NCBI GenBank assembly: GCA_016935665.1
Contig: JAFGQN010000148.1
Coordinates: 1 to 64,000 of the forward strand
Source: Deltaproteobacteria bacterium
GTDB taxonomy: Bacteria > Myxococcota_A > Polyangia > JAAYKL01
Direction of reading: 5' to 3'
DNA: 64,000 nucleotides
Under the pieces are notes generated by a model, which worked only from the letters and a program-made list of their open reading frames with translations, searched no databases and had not been told where the DNA came from. A program made the position numbers and the translations under genes. Of this stretch, positions 1 to 7,480 are shown one piece after another (the stretch's first letter is position 1; every line of letters starts with the position of its first letter).

Positions 1-66
1 ACGGATGGGGATACCGACAGCGATGGCGATACTGACAGCGATGGCGACAGCGATTCGGATTCGGAG
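1..66 (+). repeat. Asp-Ser/Gly/Thr linker repeat, DUF3237 protein
   Basis: In-frame degenerate hexamer-like repeats of GAT/GAC alternating with Ser, Gly or Thr codons encode an acidic linker. It is cut by the window start. Confidence 0.8.
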
Positions 67-1023
67 CCAACGGGGTCTGAGGGTAAAACAATTGTACCGG
101 ATGCATCGTGGACATGTGGTTCTCCTGGTGGAATCGTACCCCCTGAAAGCGGGGAGTTGGCGATGACATTTACTCTGGACCTGGGCGAAATTCACGACGT
201 GGGCACCACTCATCTGGGGGACCGCCGTATCATCGATATTAATGGTGGCACCCTGTCGGGGGATAAAATTCAGGCCACGATTGACAAAGGCAGTCTGGAT
301 TTGGAACTGACGTTATCGAATGGGAATATGGAACTGGAGCAGGTCATCGTGATGCACGCCGGTGGCACTCCCATCTTTCTGCGTGTCTGTGGCGTCGCGG
401 CTGCGGGGGATTCTGTGGTACGGATCGTTCCCGGATTTGAGGCGCCCAATAGCAGTGCGGAAGCGTGGGTCAACACGGGTAAGTGGGTGGGAACACGTGA
501 ACTGGATGAATCCGGCGGAAAAATGATTCTCAAAATTTATGATGTATCAGGCGCATCCGCCGGGAGTGAGAAGGTTCAGCTAAAAGACCCGGATGGTGTG
601 GAAAACCAGGATTGGGAATGTTTTAAACTGTCGGGGTCCAAAGGCGAAGAGATGTTCAGTGAGTCCGTGTCGTTGGGCGGCTCAGTGTCGATTGGTCAGA
701 GTACCAATGGCAGTCGAAACATTATTCCCATCACCGGCGGAACTGTAACCGGGAAAATTCAAGGCAAGGTTTTGAATGGGGGCGCTGACTATCAGCTGGA
801 TTCCGGAAGTGGGACGGTTTTGGATGCGCGTTATACGCTTCAGGCCAACGATGGCGAATATATCCTGGTGAGAAATTGCGGTCCCTTTGGTGCGCTGGTC
901 CCCGTTTTTGAAACCAAAGCCGATGGTGCATACAATTATCTCAACGAAAAAGTATATCTCAGTTCAGATCCTGGTGGCGGTGCCGGTGGGGGTGTTGGCC
1001 TCACTTTCTACAAGAAGAACTGA
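1..1023 (+). CDS. Tandem DUF3237 surface protein, 5' end missing
   Basis: The reading frame is open from base 1, so the start lies outside the window; a TTG at 157 is internal. The visible part begins with an Asp-Ser/Asp-Gly/Asp-Thr linker of about 22 residues, followed by two related beta-rich domains. The second domain carries the strongest DUF3237-type signatures: RNIIPITGGTVTG, GGADYQ, LDARYTLQANDG and ILVRNCG. The first is a more divergent copy (RRIIDINGGTLSG). DUF3237 has no firmly assigned biochemical role, although it occurs in secreted or enzyme-associated proteins. The acidic linker matches those of the GH10, GH62, GH59 and CBM6 lipoproteins in this window, so I infer a lipid-anchored surface protein of the same polysaccharide locus. 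The GH10 gene follows after 29 bp on the same strand. Confidence is good for the domain, low for function. Confidence 0.75.
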   Translation, partial: TDGDTDSDGDTDSDGDSDSDSEPTGSEGKTIVPDASWTCGSPGGIVPPESGELAMTFTLDLGEIHDVGTTHLGDRRIIDINGGTLSGDKIQATIDKGSLDLELTLSNGNMELEQVIVMHAGGTPIFLRVCGVAAAGDSVVRIVPGFEAPNSSAEAWVNTGKWVGTRELDESGGKMILKIYDVSGASAGSEKVQLKDPDGVENQDWECFKLSGSKGEEMFSESVSLGGSVSIGQSTNGSRNIIPITGGTVTGKIQGKVLNGGADYQLDSGSGTVLDARYTLQANDGEYILVRNCGPFGALVPVFETKADGAYNYLNEKVYLSSDPGGGAGGGVGLTFYKKN

Positions 1024-1052
1024 TTGCTTTAGATTCGCCTTAGGAGCTATCC

Positions 1053-2144
1053 ATGAAATTTCTTACCTGGTTTTGGTTTTTGGTTTTTGTTATGGCTATC
1101 GTGTTTGTCGGATGTGGCGAGGACGGAGATTCGGAGGGGAACGGCGATTCGGATTCCGATGGTGACAGTGATGGTGATTCAGACGGCGATACCGATTCGG
1201 ATTCGGACGGTGACTCCGATTCTGATTCAGATGGCGATACGGATGACGCCATGCCTGAATTAAGAAAGTTTGTCGGAAATTTCACCACTTCGAACGACAA
1301 CAGTGTGGACTGGAATGAACGGAAATTCGCTGATTACTGGGACCAGATTACTCCGGAGAATGCCGGTAAATGGTCTAATGTTGAAAAAAACCTGGGTGAC
1401 GAACGGCGATGGGAAGCACTCGATCAAATCTATGCGTATTCCTTAAAAAACAAGGTTTTTTTCAAGGAACATGCATTCGTCTGGGGGGGACACAGCCCCA
1501 AAGGCGCCGCCGATATTCAGGAAGCGGATGTGAAAAGCTGGATGACCGAATTCTGTGAACGGTATCCCCAAACGGCGCTCATCGAAGTGGTAAACGAGCC
1601 GCCCCCCCACAGCGAACCGATGTTTGCCAATAATATTGGCGGGGGCACTGAAGAATATAGTTGGGAGTGGATTGCCAATTCATTTAAATGGGCGGATGAG
1701 GCGTGCCCGGATGCAGTGCTGATTCTCAACGATTACGACAATATGGAAGACATCATGCACCAAATGGCGTTTACCAATATGGTAACCGCAATTCAAAGTC
1801 TGGATGCCCCCATTGATGCAGTAGGTATTGCTGCGAGGGGATTTGGTGAAGCGGAAACGGAAACGCTGCAATTGTTTTTGTCCAAAATGAATGTCGATAC
1901 GGAACTGCCCCTTTACATCTCGGAGTTCGCAGTCAACCTGGCGGATGATGATGAACAGCGTGAAAAATACAAAGAACATTTTTCCTATTTCCTGGACAAT
2001 GATTTTATCGCGGGGGTCACAATTGGGGGATGGATTCACGGCGAAACAGGCGAGGATTTGCCAGACAGTGGGTTGCTTAAGGATGATACGCCCAGGCCCG
2101 CCTTTACATGGCTGATGGACACGCTTGATAGAACAGCGCCTTAA
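1053..2144 (+). CDS. GH10 endo-1,4-beta-xylanase lipoprotein
   Basis: This predicted secreted xylanase would cut the beta-1,4-xylan backbone. The first 21 residues are a hydrophobic signal ending in the lipobox FVGC, so Cys21 should be lipidated. Residues about 22-66 are an acidic Asp/Ser/Gly/Thr linker. The rest is a GH10 barrel. ITPENAGKW matches the family's TPEN motif, E182 in VVNEP is the expected acid/base, and E291 in ISEF is the expected nucleophile; their spacing of 109 residues fits GH10. At about 300 residues the catalytic part is near usual size. The ATG at 1053 follows a short purine-rich stretch (taggagc). It sits 29 bp behind the DUF3237 gene and may be co-transcribed. A run of seven C at 1602-1608 is inside the gene next to the acid/base codon. 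Confidence 0.92.
   Translation: MKFLTWFWFLVFVMAIVFVGCGEDGDSEGNGDSDSDGDSDGDSDGDTDSDSDGDSDSDSDGDTDDAMPELRKFVGNFTTSNDNSVDWNERKFADYWDQITPENAGKWSNVEKNLGDERRWEALDQIYAYSLKNKVFFKEHAFVWGGHSPKGAADIQEADVKSWMTEFCERYPQTALIEVVNEPPPHSEPMFANNIGGGTEEYSWEWIANSFKWADEACPDAVLILNDYDNMEDIMHQMAFTNMVTAIQSLDAPIDAVGIAARGFGEAETETLQLFLSKMNVDTELPLYISEFAVNLADDDEQREKYKEHFSYFLDNDFIAGVTIGGWIHGETGEDLPDSGLLKDDTPRPAFTWLMDTLDRTAP
1140..1247 (+). repeat. Asp-Ser/Gly/Thr linker repeat, GH10 protein
   Basis: Degenerate in-frame repeats encode the acidic spacer between lipidated Cys21 and the GH10 domain. The opposite strand reads as a Ser/Glu-rich shadow frame. Confidence 0.85.
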
Positions 2145-2158
2145 CTCCCAGCGCATTT

Positions 2159-2614
2159 TTAACAGTCACAGCATTTTTTTTTTGTTTTGAATATTGGCCA
2201 CGCCACGGACGCGTCTCCCGCTTCATGACCTCCGCCGTCTTTGCTGCATAATACAACCTCAGCATCATCGGCGCATTGGTCTGTCGTGTATTTGAGGCAA
2301 CCGTTTTCGTCTTGAACAGGACCAGCTGCGGTTATGCACTGATTGATTTGTGACCATTTGGTGAACGTATCAATCGCTCCGAGAAATGTGATGGGAGACC
2401 CCGCCACCCATGGCGTGCCCACGGCGGAGACCCGGGACCGGTCGATGGACGCCGAAGATGAAATGTTTTTTACAATGGCACGGGCAAACGCAATATCGTT
2501 TCCATCAAAACAGCTGGGGCCAATATTCCAGGCTGGCCCTGCCGAACCCTGCAGTCCACTGGGAAATGCCATCGCAACTCCCTTGGAATCGGTCAATCCC
2601 GGACAGGGCGACAT
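2159..2614 (-). pseudogene. Remnant of a CE1/PHB-depolymerase-type esterase
   Basis: The 151-residue frame resembles the secreted polyhydroxybutyrate depolymerase/feruloyl esterase family (alpha/beta hydrolase, CE1-like). The block with VAMAFPSG, WNIGPSC, GNDIAFARAIVKNI and IDRSRVSAVG matches the region leading to the nucleophile. At residues 66/67 (about 2416/2417) it jumps directly to TPWVAGSP and W-QINQC, which normally lie near the C-terminus. The GxSxG nucleophile, the core and the catalytic Asp are therefore gone, while the distal GGGH histidine remains. No signal peptide or complete N-terminus precedes it: an in-frame stop occurs about 45 bases upstream. I read it as a decayed gene with an internal in-frame deletion. 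Convergent to the xylanase, it fits the hemicellulose theme, since such esterases remove side groups from xylan. An alternative is a very divergent short protein. Confidence 0.65.
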
Positions 2615-2725
2615 CGATTGTCTTCTTTTCGGAACATGAACAATAGTGTTTGCTAAGAGCTATCAACTACATATATTATAAGAATTCCCTTTTAAACATT
2701 TATTGTCTCTTATAACATTGAATTG

Positions 2726-3946
2726 ATGCGAAGGATATTTTTTAAAATCGCCCAATTATTTTTGACAATTCAATTTATCTCCGGATGTCAGCAATCGGTT
2801 TTGATAGCGGATGTATTGCAGCATTCAGACGACACGTTGTCCGATCTGAACAATGAAACGGATAACATTACGACCTCTGACAACAATGATGGTACCGACT
2901 CGGAAACGGAACAGGGAACTTCTTCGGACGTCGATTCTGATTCGGACTCTGATTCTGTATCCGATACGGATAGCACCGACAGCGATAGCGACACGGGAAT
3001 ATCGGACTCCGACTCTGTTGTGATTCCATCCCGTTTTCAGTGGGAAGCGTCCGACGCACTGATTACCACCTCAGATTGGGCAAATTGGTTTAAAGACCCA
3101 ACCGCCGCCCGTGATATTGAGGACAGTTCAATTTGGCATATGTATACCTCTGCGGAATTGGGCAATGGGTTGGTTTTGGCCTATGTTCAAATCAATGACT
3201 GGGGGCAGCTGGGAAGTGTGTCGCCTGTTCGCGTACAATTTGATACCAACCCGGATGGGTACAGAGCTGCCCCCCAGCTGTTTTATTTTGCTCCGCAACA
3301 ACAGTGGTATCTCATATATCAGACCCAGAACCCCCGCTACTCCGTAACAAAAACGCCGGGTAATCCTGCGTCCTGGTCCGAATCGCAGCAACTGGTCGCC
3401 ATGCCTGACCTCATTGAGGGCAAAGAGTATACTGGGTTTGATTACTGGGTGATTTGTGATGATGCGAAATGTTATCTGTTCTTCACGGGCGCCAATGGAA
3501 TATTGTACAGAGCTCACACATTGAAAGACGACTTTCCACAGGGCTTCGATGGGTCGATTGTGGAAGTATTGGGCAGTGTCGATGACTCGAGTGCGATTGT
3601 CGAGGGGGGCAGCGTATACAAAATTGCCGGAGCGGATATGTATCTGTTGCTGGTCGAATCGCGTAAATTTGTCGAAGAGGAATATTATAGCGCCTGGACC
3701 GCCAGTGCGCTGGATGGAGAGTGGGTGGCGCTGGCCGCATCGGAGGCGACACCCTTCGCGTCGAATAACAATATTTCAAACGGGGATTGGACGGATGTCG
3801 GCATTTTGAATGGTGAAATCATTCGTGAAAACAGTGATGAAACCATGACCATCGATTTTCAGACGCTGAGATTCCTTTGCAGCGGTCGGACTTCAGAATG
3901 GGACAATTATCCCATTGGCGTCCTCACATATAAGGATTCGCCTTGA
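2726..3946 (+). CDS. GH62 alpha-L-arabinofuranosidase lipoprotein
   Basis: This enzyme should remove arabinofuranose branches from arabinoxylan. A hydrophobic N-terminus ends in FISGC (Cys21 lipidated), followed by a Thr/Ser/Asp/Glu-rich linker to about residue 95. The remaining roughly 310 residues match the five-bladed GH62 propeller: APQLFYFAP..WYLIYQ, DYWVICDD, CYLFFTGANGILYR, YLLLVE and TMTIDFQ. E293 in IVEGGSVYK corresponds to the general acid region, and the Asp of WFKDP is a candidate general base. A TTG lies directly before the ATG at 2726; I prefer ATG. The intergenic run 2615-2725 is AT-rich, as expected for a promoter. The gene complements the GH10 xylanase upstream. Confidence 0.88.
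   Translation: MRRIFFKIAQLFLTIQFISGCQQSVLIADVLQHSDDTLSDLNNETDNITTSDNNDGTDSETEQGTSSDVDSDSDSDSVSDTDSTDSDSDTGISDSDSVVIPSRFQWEASDALITTSDWANWFKDPTAARDIEDSSIWHMYTSAELGNGLVLAYVQINDWGQLGSVSPVRVQFDTNPDGYRAAPQLFYFAPQQQWYLIYQTQNPRYSVTKTPGNPASWSESQQLVAMPDLIEGKEYTGFDYWVICDDAKCYLFFTGANGILYRAHTLKDDFPQGFDGSIVEVLGSVDDSSAIVEGGSVYKIAGADMYLLLVESRKFVEEEYYSAWTASALDGEWVALAASEATPFASNNNISNGDWTDVGILNGEIIRENSDETMTIDFQTLRFLCSGRTSEWDNYPIGVLTYKDSP
2927..3016 (+). repeat. Asp-Ser/Thr linker repeat, GH62 protein
   Basis: In-frame Asp-Ser and Asp-Thr codon repeats encode the spacer before the GH62 domain. It is shorter and less regular than the other linkers. Confidence 0.75.
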
Positions 3947-4094
3947 TTTTAGGCTGAGATTACAGTGCGTTGAACGTCTGAAAATAATATAGTCACACAA
4001 AATAAATAAAATATTTCTATAACCACCCTCTTTATTTGGGAAGGGGACACTACTCACCGAAAGGTTGTGGTGATTAAACCGGTTTAATTGATTC

Positions 4095-4679
4095 ATGACA
4101 GAAACAACACTATTTTTAACAGATTTGCAACTGGCTCAAAGCGCCATGAAGGACCGTCAGGCAGAAGAGGTCCTCTTGAGAAGGCTTTATCCACGCATTG
4201 TACAGATGGTGAAGTTTGCCGGTGGCAACCACAGTCAGGTGGATGACATTGTGCAGGTCGCCGCAATGCAGGTGGTGAAAAGTCTGAAATGGTACAAGGG
4301 GCTGGGGAGCCTCGAATCATGGGCAGGCAGAATATCGTATCGCACAACCATGAAGGCGTTAAAACGAAAACGAAAACTGGGTGGTATTGAAATGCCGGTA
4401 TTCGATCATGACATCGTTAGCAGTGATACACCGGAAAAATCAACTTCAAGGCGACAGCTATTTGATGCACTGCTGGAAAAGTTAAACATCATTCCCCAAA
4501 AAAGACGGGTGCCCCTGTTGATGCATATTGCGTATGGGTACACCATTAGAGAGATTTCCGAGACACTGGATGTCTCTCCCAATACGATTAAAGATAGAAT
4601 GAAAACAGCGTTTAGGGAATTTCAGTCGATTCTGGACGATAATCCCAACCTTATCGCAACAATGCTGGAGGACTTGTGA
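4095..4679 (+). CDS. ECF-type sigma-70 family RNA polymerase sigma factor
   Basis: A 194-residue sigma factor of the extracytoplasmic-function type, with only regions 2 and 4. Region 2 spans about residues 30-95 (YPRIVQMV, VDDIVQVAAMQVVKSL, WAGRISYRTTMKALK). Region 4 spans about 125-190, with the helix-turn-helix YTIREISETLDVSPNTIKDR. It would recruit RNA polymerase to a small regulon when its anti-sigma partner releases it. The stop TGA shares one base with the ATG of the downstream anti-sigma/FecR-like gene, so the two are translationally coupled. The position inside a hydrolase locus suggests control of surface or hydrolase genes, but target promoters were not identified. The family is clear; the regulon is inference. 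Confidence 0.88.
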   Translation: MTETTLFLTDLQLAQSAMKDRQAEEVLLRRLYPRIVQMVKFAGGNHSQVDDIVQVAAMQVVKSLKWYKGLGSLESWAGRISYRTTMKALKRKRKLGGIEMPVFDHDIVSSDTPEKSTSRRQLFDALLEKLNIIPQKRRVPLLMHIAYGYTIREISETLDVSPNTIKDRMKTAFREFQSILDDNPNLIATMLEDL

Positions 4680-6016
4680 TGAAGGGACATTTGGACATGC
4701 ACGAATCGCTGTCGTGTGAGGCAGCACGGGCGCTTTGGGAGAAAATGGTTTTGGAGGAACCGTTGTCTCCTGAAGAGCTTGAAAGTTTTAATGCGCATAT
4801 TCACGCTTGCGAGCGTTGTGGTAATGCGTTCAAACTCACTCAGGCGTTGCCTGAGCTGGCGGGAATGGCCGCTGAAGGCGATTATGATGCGGATATTGCA
4901 TTGGTATTGCATAGTCTCCAGAATGAGCGTCTCCAAAAACAGAAGCAAATCAGATGGGTTGCCTCATTGGCCGCTGCAGCTCTGATTGCAGTGGCCGTGT
5001 TTTTGGGAAAATTCCTCGTCTTCGACGATGGGAATGGCGCGTCCCGTTTGGTCGCAGCGGGATCCGAATGTATTGCCACTGCGCCGGTTGAACCTGTACC
5101 GGGGGTTCTTGTGACACATTGTCTGGGAAATCAGGTAAACACCCGTGTTGTGGAAAACGGAATTCTGCAGGTGTCTCTGAACGATGGTACTGTGGCCCTC
5201 TCCGTTGATCCGGCACGCTCCAACCCCAAACAGGTGGCTGTGGTTACCCCGGATGGCGAAGTCCGCGTAAAAGGGACATTGTTTGCGGTGTACGCCGATG
5301 AATACGCCACCAGTCGCGTGGAAGTGTTCAGGGGGATTGTCGAGGTGATCCCCAATGAACAGGTGGAGAAAACTTTTGATGTCGCCGGTGGCTATGGGGC
5401 CAGAATTGAAGCTCGGCAGCTGTATGCACTCACCGAAAAGGAGACCAACGTATTGATTAGTGCGTTTGGTAAAGGTGATTTACAAACGGCGGATGACACA
5501 CAGGATGCCAAAGCCGACATGGCGGACGATGATTCGAGTCGCAAAGGAAAATTGGGAATCTCGGGCTCTGGAAATAAATTATCGGGTAATAGAGCTATTC
5601 ACAAACGAACAGCATCTCTGGAAAAAGCCGCTGAAAATCATTCGATGGATGCGTTGATAGAGCAGGCGAGATCATGTCTGCTGTCCCATGACTGGCAGTG
5701 TGCGGCAGCGAAATACAACAGTGTAATAAAAAAATATTCGAAATTACCGGAATCCAATGCGGTGTTGATTAGCCTTGCGAAGATTGAACTTCGTCATCTG
5801 GGAAGACCCAACAAAGCGCTGAATCACTATGGCGTATACCTGCAGCGGATGCCGAACGGGCCATTGGCAGAAGAGGCATTGCTGGGAATGGCTAAATCCT
5901 ATCGCCAAATGAAGCAAAACGACAAAGAGAGGAAAGTTCTGCAGCGCTTTGTGAACAGGTACCCCAATAGCGCATTGTTGCAAAAAGTTCAAAACAGACT
6001 GCAGGAACTGAATTAA
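4679..6016 (+). CDS. Membrane anti-sigma factor with FecR and TPR domains
   Basis: A likely regulator of the sigma factor directly upstream (overlap TGATG). The cytoplasmic N-terminus carries a zinc-finger-like H-x3-C-x2-C (HIHACERC), as in ZAS-type anti-sigma factors. A single membrane segment lies at about residues 98-118. The following FecR-type beta domain (about 140-250: VNTRVVENGILQVSLNDG, VTPDGEVRVKGTLFAV, VEVFRGIVEV) would be periplasmic. After a charged linker, the last 120 residues are TPR-like (PNKALNHYGVYLQRMP, RKVLQRFVNRYP), resembling YbgF/BamD-like repeats. The mix suggests it senses an envelope state and holds the sigma factor. A GTG directly before the ATG at 4679 is an alternative start. 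Partner assignment rests on gene order. Confidence 0.82.
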   Translation: MKGHLDMHESLSCEAARALWEKMVLEEPLSPEELESFNAHIHACERCGNAFKLTQALPELAGMAAEGDYDADIALVLHSLQNERLQKQKQIRWVASLAAAALIAVAVFLGKFLVFDDGNGASRLVAAGSECIATAPVEPVPGVLVTHCLGNQVNTRVVENGILQVSLNDGTVALSVDPARSNPKQVAVVTPDGEVRVKGTLFAVYADEYATSRVEVFRGIVEVIPNEQVEKTFDVAGGYGARIEARQLYALTEKETNVLISAFGKGDLQTADDTQDAKADMADDDSSRKGKLGISGSGNKLSGNRAIHKRTASLEKAAENHSMDALIEQARSCLLSHDWQCAAAKYNSVIKKYSKLPESNAVLISLAKIELRHLGRPNKALNHYGVYLQRMPNGPLAEEALLGMAKSYRQMKQNDKERKVLQRFVNRYPNSALLQKVQNRLQELN

Positions 6017-6106
6017 TATCAGCGATTCCAAGGCAACCCGCTTCTGACCGCAGGGCCAATCGAGTTCTCGAAATGTCAGGGACCGTGCTTTTTTATGCCC
6101 GAGACT

Positions 6107-6116
6107 GGGGGGGGGG
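6107..6116. repeat. Homopolymeric G10 tract
   Basis: Ten consecutive G lie in the 237-bp convergent interval between the FecR-like gene and the next minus-strand gene. They are outside any gene I accept. Such tracts can slip during replication or sequencing. Confidence 0.7.
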
Positions 6117-6253
6117 CAAGGCGGCAGATAAACTACCACGCTACGTTGTTTTCTACTCTTTGGCAGAACTCAATACCCCCTGGACCGTATATTTTTTTTA
6201 TCGCCTGCTTGCTAATGTCACTGATGACCATCACGGGCAATTGCCAATTGGGC

Positions 6254-7405
6254 TTACATCTGAATCACAATTCCCACTTGATAAAATGGCTTGAGTATCA
6301 AAGGCTTAACAGCTGTGGTCAGGTCTCTGCCATTATCGATCCCAAAATCGTATTTTTTTTCGTTTAAGGAGATGGCGGAACCAATGGCCAGAGACACTAA
6401 AAAATGTTTATGAAGCATCCAGGCCAATCCAAAGAAAGGGGCAATGGCGTGGACGGCGTTGATTTTGGTTTGACGGGGAATGATATCATTTATCTCGGAT
6501 TCCATCTCGTACGATCTTAGACTCGTTATCCAGGCGATACCAAATCTGAATTCAAACGCGCCGCGTATCGCCCGCCTGGCGAGGGATGCTGAAAATTCTC
6601 TGGATAACACTGAAAACTGATATTCACTGGTGGACCAATCCATTGTCAGATTTTGAGTAAAAGACACATCCGCAACGAATTTTGACTGCAACAGAAGACC
6701 GAGCCCCGCGCGGATGCCGTGCGATAGCGTGCTCCTCGAAAAGTAGCTGCTACTGTAGCCGGTGAACACTTCGGAATCATATCGCTGACTGCGATCCGTT
6801 TGAATGGGGGCAACGCGGTTGGGCGGGACCTGGCGAGATCTGGAGCCACCTGCAGTCGCACTGGGGAGTTGCTGTTTAGTGATTTTCTGATTAACGATAA
6901 CGTCTTCCACCATGCTGGATACTGCATTCGCGATGGTCTCGAATCGGCTTGAAACGTTTTCTGATGTCAATCGCAAATCACGAGAGTACAGACTGCCGAA
7001 TTCTCCCCCTGAGCTGTACAGAAATACACTGCACGACCAGGTGTCTTCCATTATCCAGAATATCATTTGGGAATCGTGTAATTCTGACAACGCCGCTGCG
7101 TCGTTGGAGGGTGTGTCAATGCTGAATTCATCGGGGTCAATATCTATTTCCTGGATTTGAATGTCTGTATCGGAAAGCTGTGCCCGAATGGCCTTGAGCA
7201 ATTGCGAAGAGTGAACCGTGACACCGTCAATTCGAAGAATGAGCACAGTTGAAATGTCCTGTTGAGGAGCGCAGATGCCGTGATGCGGAAAAGAACTGGC
7301 CAGAATAAAGAGCAAAAGTCCCACCGCCAGGGGAGCGTCTTTACGAGGTGATGAACAACAGCCTGGTCGCCATAACCGCAACGTGAGTATGAATTGAGAA
7401 ATCAT
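6254..7405 (-). CDS. Exported protein with barrel-like C-terminus, unknown function
   Basis: I do not recognise a named family. The N-terminus (first about 47 residues) has a basic stretch, then a hydrophobic segment ending near GICAPQQ, consistent with a signal peptide. Residues about 50-170 form a soluble alpha/beta region (VLILRIDGVTVHSSQLLKAIRAQL), followed by a low-complexity polar linker to about 225. The last 160 residues alternate polar and apolar residues with aromatic caps and end in an aliphatic strand with terminal Met (FYQVGIVIQM), suggesting an outer-membrane beta-barrel or porin-like domain. The gene converges on the sigma/FecR pair and lies 75 bp downstream of the GH59 gene on the same strand, so it may be read with it. 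A role in sensing or uptake of sugars is only a guess. Confidence 0.6.
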   Translation of the reverse strand: MISQFILTLRLWRPGCCSSPRKDAPLAVGLLLFILASSFPHHGICAPQQDISTVLILRIDGVTVHSSQLLKAIRAQLSDTDIQIQEIDIDPDEFSIDTPSNDAAALSELHDSQMIFWIMEDTWSCSVFLYSSGGEFGSLYSRDLRLTSENVSSRFETIANAVSSMVEDVIVNQKITKQQLPSATAGGSRSRQVPPNRVAPIQTDRSQRYDSEVFTGYSSSYFSRSTLSHGIRAGLGLLLQSKFVADVSFTQNLTMDWSTSEYQFSVLSREFSASLARRAIRGAFEFRFGIAWITSLRSYEMESEINDIIPRQTKINAVHAIAPFFGLAWMLHKHFLVSLAIGSAISLNEKKYDFGIDNGRDLTTAVKPLILKPFYQVGIVIQM

Positions 7406-7480
7406 TTCTCATTGATACGACTTTTTGAAAATTTAGTCCATTTGCACGGTGAGGATCAATGACAGGATTGTATTTTCTTC

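Noticed and set aside
1040-1300. Minus-strand Ser/Glu/Pro-rich frame opposite the GH10 linker (similar frames at 2788-2994 minus, 10038-10760 plus, 27784-28152 minus)
   Set aside because: These are the reverse complement of the Asp-Ser/Gly/Thr linker codons; no ribosome site or domain supports them.
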